Assembly (NCBI RefSeq): GCF_023923205.1
Contig: NZ_CP099490.1
Location: 1,736,001-1,800,000 of the forward strand
Origin: Ornithinimicrobium cryptoxanthini
Lineage (GTDB): Bacteria > Actinomycetota > Actinomycetes > Actinomycetales > Dermatophilaceae
DNA length: 64,000 bases
Direction: 5' to 3'
Below are positions 34,983 through 44,375 of the stretch, one piece after another. The notes under the pieces were generated by a model. It was not told the origin of the DNA. It saw nothing but the letters and a program-made list of their open reading frames with translations, and did no database searches. The translations under genes were made by a program, and so were the position numbers. Position 1 is the first letter of the stretch. Each line of letters starts with the position of its first letter.

Positions 34983-35753
34983 ATGACAGCCGACCTGCCG
35001 CCCCCCGGCCGCCGCGGCCCCGGCCGTGGATACCGGGTGCTCGTGGTCGATGATGAGAAGCCCCTGGCCGACGTCGTAGCCCGGTACCTACTGCGGGACG
35101 GCTACGACGTCACGGTCGTCCATGACGGACCGGCCGCCCTGCAGTGTTCGCGCCGACTGGACCCCGACGTCGTCATCCTCGACCTGGGACTACCCGGACT
35201 TGATGGCCTGGACGTCTGCCGCGGGTTACGCGAGTTCTCGGACTGTTACATCGTCATGCTCACCGCACGAGCCGAGGAGCCGGACACGTTGGCGGGGTTG
35301 CGTGCTGGCGCCGATGACTACATGACGAAGCCGTTCAGTCCCCGCGAACTCGTGGCACGGGTCCAGGTGATGCTGCGACGGCCGCGACAGCAGGTGGCGA
35401 AGGAGCCACCGGCAGGTGCCCAGCTGTACGTCTTTGGTCCGCTGAGCATTGACGTCTCGGCCAGGGAGGTCCATCTGGATGGCGATCGTGCCGTGCTGAC
35501 CCGCACCGAGTTCGACGTCTTGCAGGCCTTGGCCGCACGGGCAGGCCAGGCGATGACTCGCCGCCAGATCATCGACGGTGTCTGGGGAGAGACGTGGGTC
35601 GGTGATGAGCAACTGGTCGACGTCCACGTTGCCCACCTGCGGCGCAAACTGGGGGATCCTGCCAGCGGCCCGCGCTTCATCCATACGGTGCGAGGGGTGG
35701 GCTATCGGTTGAACGTCGGACAGGTCACCTCCTCGCCGGAAGGGGACCTCTAA
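34983..35753 (+). CDS. OmpR-family response regulator
   Basis: 256 residues. The receiver has the acidic pair (VVDDEKPL), the phospho-aspartate in VVILDLGLPGLDG and the lysine in YMTKPFSPREL. The C-terminal winged helix ends HTVRGVGYRLN. ATG 34983 is used; the frame extends further upstream as a shadow of csoR. It overlaps the kinase start (TAATG). Position next to the copper genes suggests envelope metal stress control. Confidence 0.9.
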   Translation: MTADLPPPGRRGPGRGYRVLVVDDEKPLADVVARYLLRDGYDVTVVHDGPAALQCSRRLDPDVVILDLGLPGLDGLDVCRGLREFSDCYIVMLTARAEEPDTLAGLRAGADDYMTKPFSPRELVARVQVMLRRPRQQVAKEPPAGAQLYVFGPLSIDVSAREVHLDGDRAVLTRTEFDVLQALAARAGQAMTRRQIIDGVWGETWVGDEQLVDVHVAHLRRKLGDPASGPRFIHTVRGVGYRLNVGQVTSSPEGDL

Positions 35754-36880
35754 TGCAAGGTGCTTCCGTCAGCTTTCGGGAACGCCTGCGGACAACTGGG
35801 CTGGTGACCCGCCTTCTCATAGCGCAGGGTCTGGTCGTCCTGGTCGGACTCGCGACGATTTTGGTGGTCACAGAGATCGTGGGCCTGGCGCTGTTCCGCG
35901 AGCACATGGTGGCGGCCGGCCACGAGAACCCTGACGTGGAGGCTATCCACGTCGAGGAGGCGTTTCGTTCTGCAATCACGTTCGCCCTGGTGGTGGCCCT
36001 GGCCGCGGCCCTGGTGGTCGCGCTGGCCGCGAGTTACTACCTCACCAGGCGGGTGGCGCGGCTGGTGCGAGGGGTAGCAGAAGCGGCGTCAACTATCGCA
36101 GCAGGTGACTACGAGGCTAGAGTCCAAACCCCAGCCTTGGGACCGGAGTTTAAGGTCCTGGCCGACTCGTTCAACCAGATGGCAGGCCGGCTCGCGGACA
36201 CCGAGACCACGCGCCAGCAGATGCTGGGAGACCTCGCTCACGAGATGCGCACCCCCATCGCCACCCTGGATGCCTACCTTGAGGGCACCGAGGACGGCGT
36301 GACCCAACTGGACCCGCCGACCGTGGGGATGCTGCGCGGGCAGACTCAGCGGCTCGCACGGTTGGCCGAAGACATCAGCACCGTCTCGCGCATCGAGGAA
36401 CACCATCTGGCCCTGGTTCATGAACCGGTGCACATCGGACGACTGATCGAGCAGGCCATCACTGCACACGAGGCGGTCTACGCGGCTAAGGGGGTCCGCC
36501 TCGCGAAAAAAGTTGAGGAGGATCTGCCAACGGTCGGCGCGGACCCCGATCGGTTGGGCCAGGTGATGACGAACCTGCTGGACAACGCGCTGCGTCACAC
36601 CCCTGAGGGGGGTGCGGTCACCATTTCGGCACAGTCCACCGGGGAGCGGGTCGTGGTGACGCTCGCCGACACCGGCGAAGGCATCCCCGCCGACGCTCTG
36701 GAGCACGTGCTCGAACGGTTCTACCGCGTCGACACCGCCCGCGACCGACAGCGCGGTGGCTCCGGGGTTGGCTTGACGATTGCCCGCGGCATCGTCAAGG
36801 CCCACGGGGGAGATCTCTCGGTCACCAGCCCCGGCCCAGGGCGTGGGACAACCGTCGCCTGGTGGCTCCCGGCCCTGTAG
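35753..36880 (+). CDS. sensor histidine kinase
   Basis: 375 residues. Two membrane segments (about 25-45 and 75-100) enclose a very short external loop of about 30 residues. A HAMP domain follows, then the H-box LGDLAHEMRTPIATLDAY, N-box (TNLLDNALRHTPEGG), G1 (DTGEGIP) and G2 (GGSGVGLTIARGIVKAHGG). Partner of the preceding regulator. The tiny sensor loop suggests sensing within the membrane or by a partner protein. Confidence 0.92.
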   Translation: MQGASVSFRERLRTTGLVTRLLIAQGLVVLVGLATILVVTEIVGLALFREHMVAAGHENPDVEAIHVEEAFRSAITFALVVALAAALVVALAASYYLTRRVARLVRGVAEAASTIAAGDYEARVQTPALGPEFKVLADSFNQMAGRLADTETTRQQMLGDLAHEMRTPIATLDAYLEGTEDGVTQLDPPTVGMLRGQTQRLARLAEDISTVSRIEEHHLALVHEPVHIGRLIEQAITAHEAVYAAKGVRLAKKVEEDLPTVGADPDRLGQVMTNLLDNALRHTPEGGAVTISAQSTGERVVVTLADTGEGIPADALEHVLERFYRVDTARDRQRGGSGVGLTIARGIVKAHGGDLSVTSPGPGRGTTVAWWLPAL

Positions 36881-37034
36881 ACCCCCGTCTGCAGCGGTGT
36901 GCCCTACGCACTGCCCGGCTTTCATGAAGGTTCCATGAAGAACGACCATGATTCGGGTCCTGAGGGCGTTCCACTGAGTCCTGGCCGTTATCGTTTTGTT
37001 ACCTACCTGCCCCTGGTGGGTCCCGGGCGTTCGC

Positions 37035-37205
37035 CGAGTCTTGTCAGCGCTGCGGGTCACACGAGAAGTCCGCATGACAAGAGCGGGGGACCCATGAAGT
37101 GGAACGCCTTGCGTTCCTCCGGGGCGAAGGTTCGGCTCACGAACACTGGGCCGTTTCCCGGGCAACTCCAGCCCGAGCCCGACAGCTAACCCCGCAGGCG
37201 CAGGA
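37035..37205 (+). ncRNA. c-di-AMP riboswitch (ydaO-yuaA type)
   Basis: The stretch has the family landmarks in order: an early stem CTTGTCA (37040-37046) / TGACAAG (37075-37081), then GCGGGGGACCCA, TCCGGGGCGAAGGTTC and the 3' conserved part CCGACAGCTAACCCCGCAGG. It ends about 15 bases before the GTG of the NlpC/P60 gene, where such riboswitches control cell-wall hydrolases in Actinobacteria. High c-di-AMP would lower expression. Confidence 0.82.
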
Positions 37206-37216
37206 GAGGTAAACCC

Positions 37217-38152
37217 GTGAAGCGACGCATACCCGGGCGCCACCGCGCCCCACTCAACCTGCCCCGTCCCGTGACCGGAACCGCCACCGTGGCGGCCTCC
37301 GGCCTGCTCGTGGCCGCCCTTGGGGCCGCGACCTCCGTGCCCGCGCCCCCAGCGACAGCCTTCGGTGTCATCGGCACTGACCCGCTCCCGGCTCCGGAAG
37401 GCATTCAGCGCCCGATGGTGATCGATCAGAGCTCCACTCCCAGCTCTGCTGCCTCGCTCCGTGTGACCGCCGAGCCGGCCAGAGACGTTCCTGTGCAAGC
37501 GCTCCCGGCACCAGCCCCGGATGACGTTGAGCAGCACAGCCACTTTGGCGAACTTGGCTTTACCGGCGTGACCCCGGCACCGGAGCCGGCACCGGAGCCG
37601 GAGCCGGAGCCGGAGCCGGTGGAGGTGGCGAACGAGAGCACCGCGCCGGCTTCCGAGAATCTCAGTGACGCGGGGGTCTCCGCCGCGCAGACCCGCGAGG
37701 AAGACAGCGCGGGCAGCCGGTCGGAGTCCCGGCAGGAGGCGCCGGCCGAGCCGGTTGCACCCGTGGCCCCCGTCGGTGGCCAAGGCGCCGAGGCAGCCAT
37801 CGCCTGGGCACAGGCCAACCTGGGACTTCCCTACAGCTGGGGATCGAACAGCGGCGGTGCCTACGACTGCTCCGGCTTCACCACAGCGGCCTTCCGTGCC
37901 GCCGGCATCAGCATCCCGCACGGGAGCGAAGCCCAGTACCACGCCACGAGCCGGGTCTCCCTTTCCGAGATCCAACGAGGCGACCTGCTCTTCTACAGCA
38001 GCAACGGCTCCCCCTCTGGCATCTTCCACGTAGCCATCTACCTCGGGGGCGGGCAGGTCATCCACTCCCTCCGCGACTGGTCCAGCTGGGACGGTTCCAA
38101 GATCAGCGGCATCAACTACGCCTCCGGGCTGATGGCAGCTGGTCGCGCCTGA
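37217..38152 (+). CDS. NlpC/P60 family cell-wall endopeptidase
   Basis: 311 residues. N-terminal signal or anchor (about 20-50), a low-complexity linker with Glu-Pro repeats (near 118-135), and a C-terminal NlpC/P60 domain. The catalytic Cys is in AYDCSGFTTAAF and the His in GIFHVAIYLGGG. It would cut peptidoglycan stem peptides outside the cell. GTG 37217 follows AGGAGAGG and the riboswitch. Confidence 0.9.
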   Translation: MKRRIPGRHRAPLNLPRPVTGTATVAASGLLVAALGAATSVPAPPATAFGVIGTDPLPAPEGIQRPMVIDQSSTPSSAASLRVTAEPARDVPVQALPAPAPDDVEQHSHFGELGFTGVTPAPEPAPEPEPEPEPVEVANESTAPASENLSDAGVSAAQTREEDSAGSRSESRQEAPAEPVAPVAPVGGQGAEAAIAWAQANLGLPYSWGSNSGGAYDCSGFTTAAFRAAGISIPHGSEAQYHATSRVSLSEIQRGDLLFYSSNGSPSGIFHVAIYLGGGQVIHSLRDWSSWDGSKISGINYASGLMAAGRA

Positions 38153-38599
38153 AACTCGAAACAGCATGGTCACGGTGACCCTGTCCTCGAGCGGTATTTC
38201 GGCCCACCTCGAGGTGCAGGGTGACGGCCGTGGCAGTCCTATCGCTGACTGCGAGCCTGTATGCGGACGCTTCGTCCGCTCGGGCTGGCCATCGCCTGAC
38301 AGATCGCCCACGCCCACGGTGGTTCGCTCACCGTCGACAACCGGGCCAGCCCGATGCCCGGTTCGTCCTCAGCCTACCCCTGAGGATGAGGACTCCTTCT
38401 TGGACCAAAGCACCGCTGAGGCTCCTCACCGGATGGAACTGGCCGAGTATGCCGTGCGCTGGCGCGGCTCTTCCTCCAGCCACTTCTCGTCCTGTGGGCA
38501 CTCTACGGCGGCGGCTGGCTCCGGCGAGCCTCGCCACCGAAGCCTCGATCCGACTGACTGGCCCGACGCCACGGACACGACCAGGTCCTCGGGCATCGG
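38153..38599 (+). pseudogene. decayed region with histidine-kinase C-terminal remnant
   Basis: At about 38,279-38,391 the + strand encodes GLAIA, a stop, QIAHAHGGSLTVDNRASP, then after a frame change DARFVLSLPLR. This is the G2 box and end of a histidine kinase, broken by a TGA (38297-38299) and a shift near 38,350. It is not a copy of the intact kinase upstream (GLTIARGIVKAHGGDLSV). No other gene is supportable in this stretch. Confidence 0.6.
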
Positions 38600-40315
38600 T
38601 CAGCGCTCCACCTCTTCTAGTCGTTGGCGCAGCGACTCCAGCCGCTCGGCGTCCCACCCCTCCGGTTGCACCACGGCATACCACGCACTCAACGGTTGCG
38701 TCCCGTAAAGATGTCCGTGGTCCTGGTCGAAGTCGTTGCCGACTGCCATGTCGACCGCGACCTGCAGGAACGTGGCCACCGGGGTCCAGTCCATCGCCGG
38801 GTTCACCGCGGCGTCGAGTGGCTCTTCCAGCCAGTCTGGCTCGGTGACGAGCAGGTCCCAGTCCCACCAGACGATGGGGTCGTCCGCCTGTTGGAGGAAG
38901 ACCGAGTGTGCTGTGGCTCCCTCCATGTCGCTCTGGCGGTTGGCAAACAGGAAGGTCTTGCCGTCGCCGACGATCGGTCTGATCTGCAGCGACCCTGGCG
39001 CGCGGGTGCGCTCGGCCTCCCGGCGCAGGTGCATGGTCTCGGGAGATCCCACCCAGACTGCTCCCGCGACACGCTCTCGGCTGTCCTCCAGGGAGTCAAA
39101 GGCCTGCGAGCCGCCGGAGGAGCCGAGGCTCTCACCGGCCATGTAGATCGTGGGTCGATCTCCCTCCAGTGCAGCAACACGCTCCTCCACAGCCTCGAGG
39201 AGCGCGGCAGCCGTCTCGCCAGCGGCCTCAGACTCAGCGACGAACGCCAGTGGGCTGGGCAGGTGTGAGTACTGCATCGACACGGTGGCGATGTCACCGC
39301 CGTAGAAGTACTCCAGGGGCTGGACGATCTGCTCGTTGATCCATCCCGTGCCGGTGGGAATCATCACCAGCAACCCCTCACGGTCAAAGGCACCGAAGCG
39401 CTCCATCTCGTCCATGACCAGGTCGACCCGTTCGGTCACCGTCTCGGCACTCGCCCGCCCCGCATAGACCCGGATTGGCTCGGTCACCTCGCCGGTCGCG
39501 AAGTCAGCCAGCTGCTCGGTGCCCACTCCACCGGAGAGGAAGTGGCGTCCCTGCAGGCCGATCTCATCCCAGGCCATCATCGAGGCGGGCCCACCGGAGC
39601 GCAACGCAGAAGTGGGCAGTGGCGGGGCGTTCTCGAGGCTCAGGTCGCCACGCGCGAAGGTGTCATTGATGCCGTCGATCGTGCGCTGGAAGACGAAGGT
39701 GTTGAGTGACGCCAACACCACCCAGCCCACCAGCACCAGCGCCAGCGCCCCAGCGATCCAGGCCGGGAGCATCCGGGCGCCAACGTGCGTGGTCCGGACC
39801 CACATGATCTTCAGGAGGCGACCGAGCCCGAACAGCACCAGGGCCAGGACCAGGGCCAGGAGCAGGGAGCCGAAATAGACAAACCAGAACGAGGAGCGTT
39901 CATAACCGAGCCTGTCCCAGGTCCACCTATGTTCGGGGACTGCCCCGACCACCGCCCAGAGGCACAAGACCGCGACGAGCACAAAGAGGATGATGCGCAG
40001 AGTCTGATCGGAGCTGGGCGTCAAGGGCTGCAACCCCCAGCCGAAGCGCGCTCGGAGCAACTTGCCCAGCCGTGTCAGGCCCAGTCCGATGCCGTAGCCG
40101 AGTGCCACCGAGGCCCCGGTGACGACACCCTGGAAGAGCCAGGAACGGGCCAGCAGGGACGGAGCCAGCGACTCGGCGAAGAGCCAGGCGGCGAGCACCA
40201 TGCCCAACAGGCTGGGGCGGTGCAGCAGTCGTTCCCAGCGTGTCATCGGCTGGGGATCAGTCGGAGAGAGCGCGTCTGGCATCAACTGCGGTGTGGCAGA
40301 ACGATTCTCCGACAT
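38600..40315 (-). CDS. membrane-anchored alpha/beta hydrolase (PF10081 type)
   Basis: 571 residues. The first half has about five membrane segments (about residues 35-215). The second half is a hydrolase domain with nucleophile motif MAGESLGSSGG and the family-like IPTGTGWINEQIVQPLEYFYGGD, SMQYSHLPS and WDWDLLVTEPDWL. It is conserved in many actinobacteria, with lipid or cell-wall ester substrates suspected. The gene stands alone, divergent from the aminopeptidase. Confidence 0.8.
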   Translation of the reverse strand: MSENRSATPQLMPDALSPTDPQPMTRWERLLHRPSLLGMVLAAWLFAESLAPSLLARSWLFQGVVTGASVALGYGIGLGLTRLGKLLRARFGWGLQPLTPSSDQTLRIILFVLVAVLCLWAVVGAVPEHRWTWDRLGYERSSFWFVYFGSLLLALVLALVLFGLGRLLKIMWVRTTHVGARMLPAWIAGALALVLVGWVVLASLNTFVFQRTIDGINDTFARGDLSLENAPPLPTSALRSGGPASMMAWDEIGLQGRHFLSGGVGTEQLADFATGEVTEPIRVYAGRASAETVTERVDLVMDEMERFGAFDREGLLVMIPTGTGWINEQIVQPLEYFYGGDIATVSMQYSHLPSPLAFVAESEAAGETAAALLEAVEERVAALEGDRPTIYMAGESLGSSGGSQAFDSLEDSRERVAGAVWVGSPETMHLRREAERTRAPGSLQIRPIVGDGKTFLFANRQSDMEGATAHSVFLQQADDPIVWWDWDLLVTEPDWLEEPLDAAVNPAMDWTPVATFLQVAVDMAVGNDFDQDHGHLYGTQPLSAWYAVVQPEGWDAERLESLRQRLEEVER

Positions 40316-40536
40316 GGTGAGCCTCCTTGGCTGTGTTGAAGACTACATTCGAGAGTTCCGTTGTCGCTGCCGATGGCGACATGCATGAGGCCACTCTCAT
40401 CGGTGGACACCTCGCGCGATCCACCCACTGCGGGTGATGTCGCACGGGCAGGGGCGAGGTCATGCTCGTGGCACGTCGTGGAAGTCCACCCCACGACACA
40501 GGTGTCCCCACTCTCCCGCCGAGTCAAGGAGTCCGC

Positions 40537-42021
40537 ATGTCTCACCCCGCGCCATACCCACCGCTCAGTCTCCCCACGCGCCAGCTGCGCGTGACTGCGG
40601 GCGCTGCGACCGGCGACGTGACAGCCGTGGGTCACGTCGTCTTCGAGGGCGACGACCCACCCGATGAGTCGGGCCTGACCCGCGCCAGGACCACCGAACT
40701 CGGCTTCACCCCATCGGTGGGCAAGTCCCTCGTGCTCCCGGGAGCTACGGGACCGGTCATCGTCCTGCTCGGCGGAGGTCAGAGGGCAGACGTCACCCCG
40801 GCGGTGCTGCGCGACCTCGCCGCGTGCCTGGCCCGCGCGGTTCCTGGACAGGAAGACCTCGCCATCGTCGTCCCCGACACCAAGGTGCCCTCCGAGGAAG
40901 CCGCGGCAGCGTTCATCGAGGGTGCCGCCCTGGCCAGGTATGTCTACCGCATCGGCGAGGAGCTTCCGGAGGCCAGACTTGCCTCCCTGACTCTGGTCAG
41001 CGGTGAGGGGAACACCGCTGCACTCGAACCGGGGATAGCTCGTGGGCTCACCCTCGTGAGGGCGACCAAGCTTGCGCGTGACCTGGCTGGGACACCCGGT
41101 GGCATTCTGACAGCGAGTGCCCTCGGCGAGGTGGCGCGTGATCTCGGGGTCGCAACTGGTCTGGAGGTTGAGGTCTTCGACGAGGAAGCCCTCCTCGAAC
41201 TGGGGTGCGGCGGCCTGCTCGGTGTCAACCTGGGCAGTGACGAACCACCGGTGATGGTGAAATTGGTCTACCGCCCCGCTGGCGAGCCCACGGGAAGGCT
41301 CGCCCTCGTCGGCAAGGGGATCATGTATGACGCGGGGGGACTGGCACTGAAGCCCGGGGACGAGGTCCACGCCACCATGAAGAACGACATGGCTGGTGCG
41401 GGAGCCATCCTCGCGGCGATGACTGCTCTGGCGGAGCTGGGCTGCACTGCCCAGGTGACGGGGTTCCTGATGTGCACCGACAACATGCCCTCCGGGTCGG
41501 CGCTCCGCCTGGGAGACGTCATCGTGATGCGCGGTGGCAAGACCGTTGAGGTCATCAACACTGACGCCGAGGGCCGTCTGGTGATGGCGGACGCACTGGT
41601 CCTGGCCCGCGAGGAACCCGTGGACGCGATAGTTGATGTCGCTACCCTGACCGGAGCCTGCCTGCGCACTCTCGGCACCGAGATCGCGGGTCTCATCGGC
41701 AACAACGATGCCTTGCTCACCCAGGTGAAAGCCTCCGCGGAGCGTGTCGACGAACCGGTGTGGGAGCTACCGTTGGCGCACCGATACCGCAAGGAACTGG
41801 ACTCAGGGATTGCGGACCTGCGCAACCTTGGTGGTCCCAACGCCGGATCGATCACGGCGGCCCTGTTCCTGGCGGAGTTCGTGGGCGACACCCCATGGGC
41901 GCACCTCGACATTGCCGGGACAGCGCAGTCCCCCCAGGCGCAGAAGTGGACCAACAAGGGCACCACAGGGTTCGGCACGCGACTTCTGGTCGACCTTGCT
42001 CTCCACTTCGCCCAGCCCTGA
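40537..42021 (+). CDS. leucyl aminopeptidase (M17 family)
   Basis: 494 residues. The C-terminal catalytic domain has KGIMYDAGGLALKP, MKNDMAGAGA and the signature NTDAEGRLVMADAL, which together carry the two-metal ligands. The N-terminal domain is normal in length. ATG 40537 is chosen at the start of family-like sequence, not the upstream ATG. Cytoplasmic peptide turnover. Confidence 0.9.
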   Translation: MSHPAPYPPLSLPTRQLRVTAGAATGDVTAVGHVVFEGDDPPDESGLTRARTTELGFTPSVGKSLVLPGATGPVIVLLGGGQRADVTPAVLRDLAACLARAVPGQEDLAIVVPDTKVPSEEAAAAFIEGAALARYVYRIGEELPEARLASLTLVSGEGNTAALEPGIARGLTLVRATKLARDLAGTPGGILTASALGEVARDLGVATGLEVEVFDEEALLELGCGGLLGVNLGSDEPPVMVKLVYRPAGEPTGRLALVGKGIMYDAGGLALKPGDEVHATMKNDMAGAGAILAAMTALAELGCTAQVTGFLMCTDNMPSGSALRLGDVIVMRGGKTVEVINTDAEGRLVMADALVLAREEPVDAIVDVATLTGACLRTLGTEIAGLIGNNDALLTQVKASAERVDEPVWELPLAHRYRKELDSGIADLRNLGGPNAGSITAALFLAEFVGDTPWAHLDIAGTAQSPQAQKWTNKGTTGFGTRLLVDLALHFAQP

Positions 42022-42191
42022 CCGGGCCCGGCACCACAGACGCTGCCCGACGTCGACTCGGTCCACGCTGTCCTGCGAGGCAGGGTGGACTACCCGTAGG
42101 GGGTGATGCGAGCCACTGTCACGGAACTCAGAGTGGGCATCGGCACCGCGCACCTGTGTCGCGGCCTGCTCCGACCTCGAGGAGACGACCC

Positions 42192-42683
42192 ATGTCTGAA
42201 CTGATCATCATCGGCTACGACGACCACACCGTGGCCGAGCGCGCCAACAACAAGGTGCTGGAGCTCCAGCGCGACTTCATCGTCGATCTCGCCGGTCTGG
42301 CGGTCGTCCGCGTCGACACCGACGGCAAGAGGCACATCGACACACCTGGGTCGATCGTCGGTCGCTCCGCGTCCTCTGGGGCGATCTGGGGTGCGGTCAT
42401 CGGACTGTTGTTCCTGGCCCCAGGTCTGGGACTGATCGTCGGGGGAGCCTGGGGTGCTCTCATGGGCAAGGCTTCCAAGGCGGGGATCAACCGGAGCCTG
42501 CGTGAGCGTGTCGACGGGCTACTCGAGCCCGGCAAGGCGGCGCTCGTGGTCATGGCCAGGAAGGTGACCGAGGACAAGTTCTCCGCCGCCATGGCCGAGT
42601 TTGGTGGGACTGTCCTGAAGACCTCGCTCTCGGACGCCGATGAGAAGGAACTCGCCGTCGAGCTCGCAGACTCGCAGGGGTGA
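42192..42683 (+). CDS. DUF1269 family membrane protein
   Basis: 163 residues. It begins ELIIIGYDDHTVAERANNKVLEL and has a glycine-rich membrane hairpin (IWGAVIGLLFLAPGLGLIVGG) in the middle, then a helical part. This is the DUF1269 pattern. ATG 42192 follows GGAGACGA. It precedes the SLC13-type gene by about 57 bases in a run of membrane-protein genes. Confidence 0.85.
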   Translation: MSELIIIGYDDHTVAERANNKVLELQRDFIVDLAGLAVVRVDTDGKRHIDTPGSIVGRSASSGAIWGAVIGLLFLAPGLGLIVGGAWGALMGKASKAGINRSLRERVDGLLEPGKAALVVMARKVTEDKFSAAMAEFGGTVLKTSLSDADEKELAVELADSQG

Positions 42684-42740
42684 GTCCGGCTCGTTGCCAC
42701 CGCCACACCGATTGCTGCGACCGAACCCACGGGAGGTGAC

Positions 42741-44303
42741 GTGACCGACAGCGTCATCACGCTGCTCGTGCTGGCAGTCACCGTCGGGCTCTTCATCTGG
42801 GACCAGCTGCCCGTCTCCGTGGTGGCTCTGCTGGTGCCGCTCCTGCTGTGGTCAGGTGGGGTTCTCGAACTGGACGACGCGCTGGCAGGGTTTGGGGATC
42901 CGACCATCTTGTTCATCGCCGGCCTGTTTGTGGTGAGCACGGCACTGGAGGCCACCGGGGTGACCGCTTGGGTCGGCAACCTGGCCATACGCGTTGCCGG
43001 GGAGAGCCCGTCCCGGCTCATGGTCACGGTGTTGCTCCTCGTGGCCCTGGTCACCGCGCTGCTCACCCCGAACGGTTCCATCGCAGCTCTCACGCCTGTC
43101 GTGGTGGCGCTGGCCGTGCGGGCTGGACGCTCGCCGTCCCAACTCCTGCTCCCGGCTGCGTTCTCGGCCCATGCCGGCTCTCTGCTCATGTTGACCGGGA
43201 CACCAGTCACCGTGGTGATCGCCGACTACCTCGAGAGCGTCACCGGCAATCGTCTGGGGTTGTTCGCCATCGCTCTCGCCGGAGTGCCCCTCGTCCTAAC
43301 CACGATCCTGCTTGTCGTCCTGCTGGGCTCCCGGCTGGTGCCGGAGCGGGCACCCCGGACCGCCCTGCGTGACTTCGGATCCCACGGCGAGACCCTTGGC
43401 GTCCACTACGCACTGGCCGGTGAGAGCGGCCCCCTGATGGGCCGCGACGGTGGCGTGGGCGAGTTCATGATCCCCCCGCGGTCTCCCGTGATCGGGTCCG
43501 AGGTCTATCGCGGCATGATCACCGAGAGTGGCGAGCTGGTCGTCGCGGCGGTGCACCGCAAGGGGCACGACGTGCAGGAACGGATCCGTCTGGCCGCGGG
43601 CGACTCACTGCTGCTCCAAGGATCCTGGCAGGCGCTTGAGGAGGCTGCGCGCACGCCCGACCTCCTCGCCGTGGACGATCCCACAGCGGTCAGGCGCCAA
43701 GCCGTCCCGTTCGGCCCCGGCGCGACGAAGGCGGTGATCGTCCTGGTCGGCATGGTGATCCTGCTCGCGACCGGTGTCGTGCCTGCTGCGGTTGCCGGAA
43801 TCGTGGCGGGCATCGCCATGATCGTGCTGCGCGTGATCGCGGTGGACACGGCCTATCACGGGATCTCGTGGACGACCCTGATCCTGGTCGGCGGGATGAT
43901 GTCTCTCGCGACGGCGATGGTGTCCAGCGGAGCCGCGCAGACACTAGCCGAGAGCCTCGTCGCGTTGACCGGGCCCGGCGGACCATACGCACTGCTCGCG
44001 GGTCTGTTCATCATGACCGCGCTCATGGGCCAGCTGATCAGCAACATGGCTACGGCTCTGATCGTGATCCCCATCGGCTTCTCGGCAGCCACGGAGATGG
44101 GGATCTCCTCGGCACCCGTCCTGCTTGCGGTCGCAGTCTTTTCTGCCGGCGCGTTGCTGACCCCTGTTGCGACCCCCGCCAACCTCGTGGTGATGGAGGC
44201 GGCTGGATACCGCTTCTCCGACTACTGGCGACTCGGACTTCCACTCCTGCTTGTCTACGGATTGGTCGGGACATTCCTCGTCCCTGTCTTCTGGCCCTTC
44301 TAG
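42741..44303 (+). CDS. SLC13/ArsB-type anion transporter with TrkA-C-like domain
   Basis: 520 residues with about 11 membrane segments in two repeats. Family features are TGTPVTVVIADYL in the first repeat and TPVATPANLVVMEAAGY in the second. A cytoplasmic insertion near 215-310 resembles a TrkA-C (RCK-C) domain. Probable Na+- or H+-coupled transport of sulfate, dicarboxylates or similar. GTG 42741 follows GGGAGGTGA. Confidence 0.85.
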   Translation: MTDSVITLLVLAVTVGLFIWDQLPVSVVALLVPLLLWSGGVLELDDALAGFGDPTILFIAGLFVVSTALEATGVTAWVGNLAIRVAGESPSRLMVTVLLLVALVTALLTPNGSIAALTPVVVALAVRAGRSPSQLLLPAAFSAHAGSLLMLTGTPVTVVIADYLESVTGNRLGLFAIALAGVPLVLTTILLVVLLGSRLVPERAPRTALRDFGSHGETLGVHYALAGESGPLMGRDGGVGEFMIPPRSPVIGSEVYRGMITESGELVVAAVHRKGHDVQERIRLAAGDSLLLQGSWQALEEAARTPDLLAVDDPTAVRRQAVPFGPGATKAVIVLVGMVILLATGVVPAAVAGIVAGIAMIVLRVIAVDTAYHGISWTTLILVGGMMSLATAMVSSGAAQTLAESLVALTGPGGPYALLAGLFIMTALMGQLISNMATALIVIPIGFSAATEMGISSAPVLLAVAVFSAGALLTPVATPANLVVMEAAGYRFSDYWRLGLPLLLVYGLVGTFLVPVFWPF

Positions 44304-44375
44304 CTCCGTCTGGTCCTACAAACCCACACACCGAGAGGTCCTCATGCATCAGAACCCACATCCGGAGCGGATCCG

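Noticed and set aside
36899..37189. Open frame of 96 codons before the NlpC/P60 gene
   Set aside because: It lies over the conserved c-di-AMP riboswitch and has no protein-like motif.
36089..38317. Very long minus-strand frame over kinase, riboswitch and NlpC gene
   Set aside because: Antisense to three well-supported features; typical high-GC shadow.
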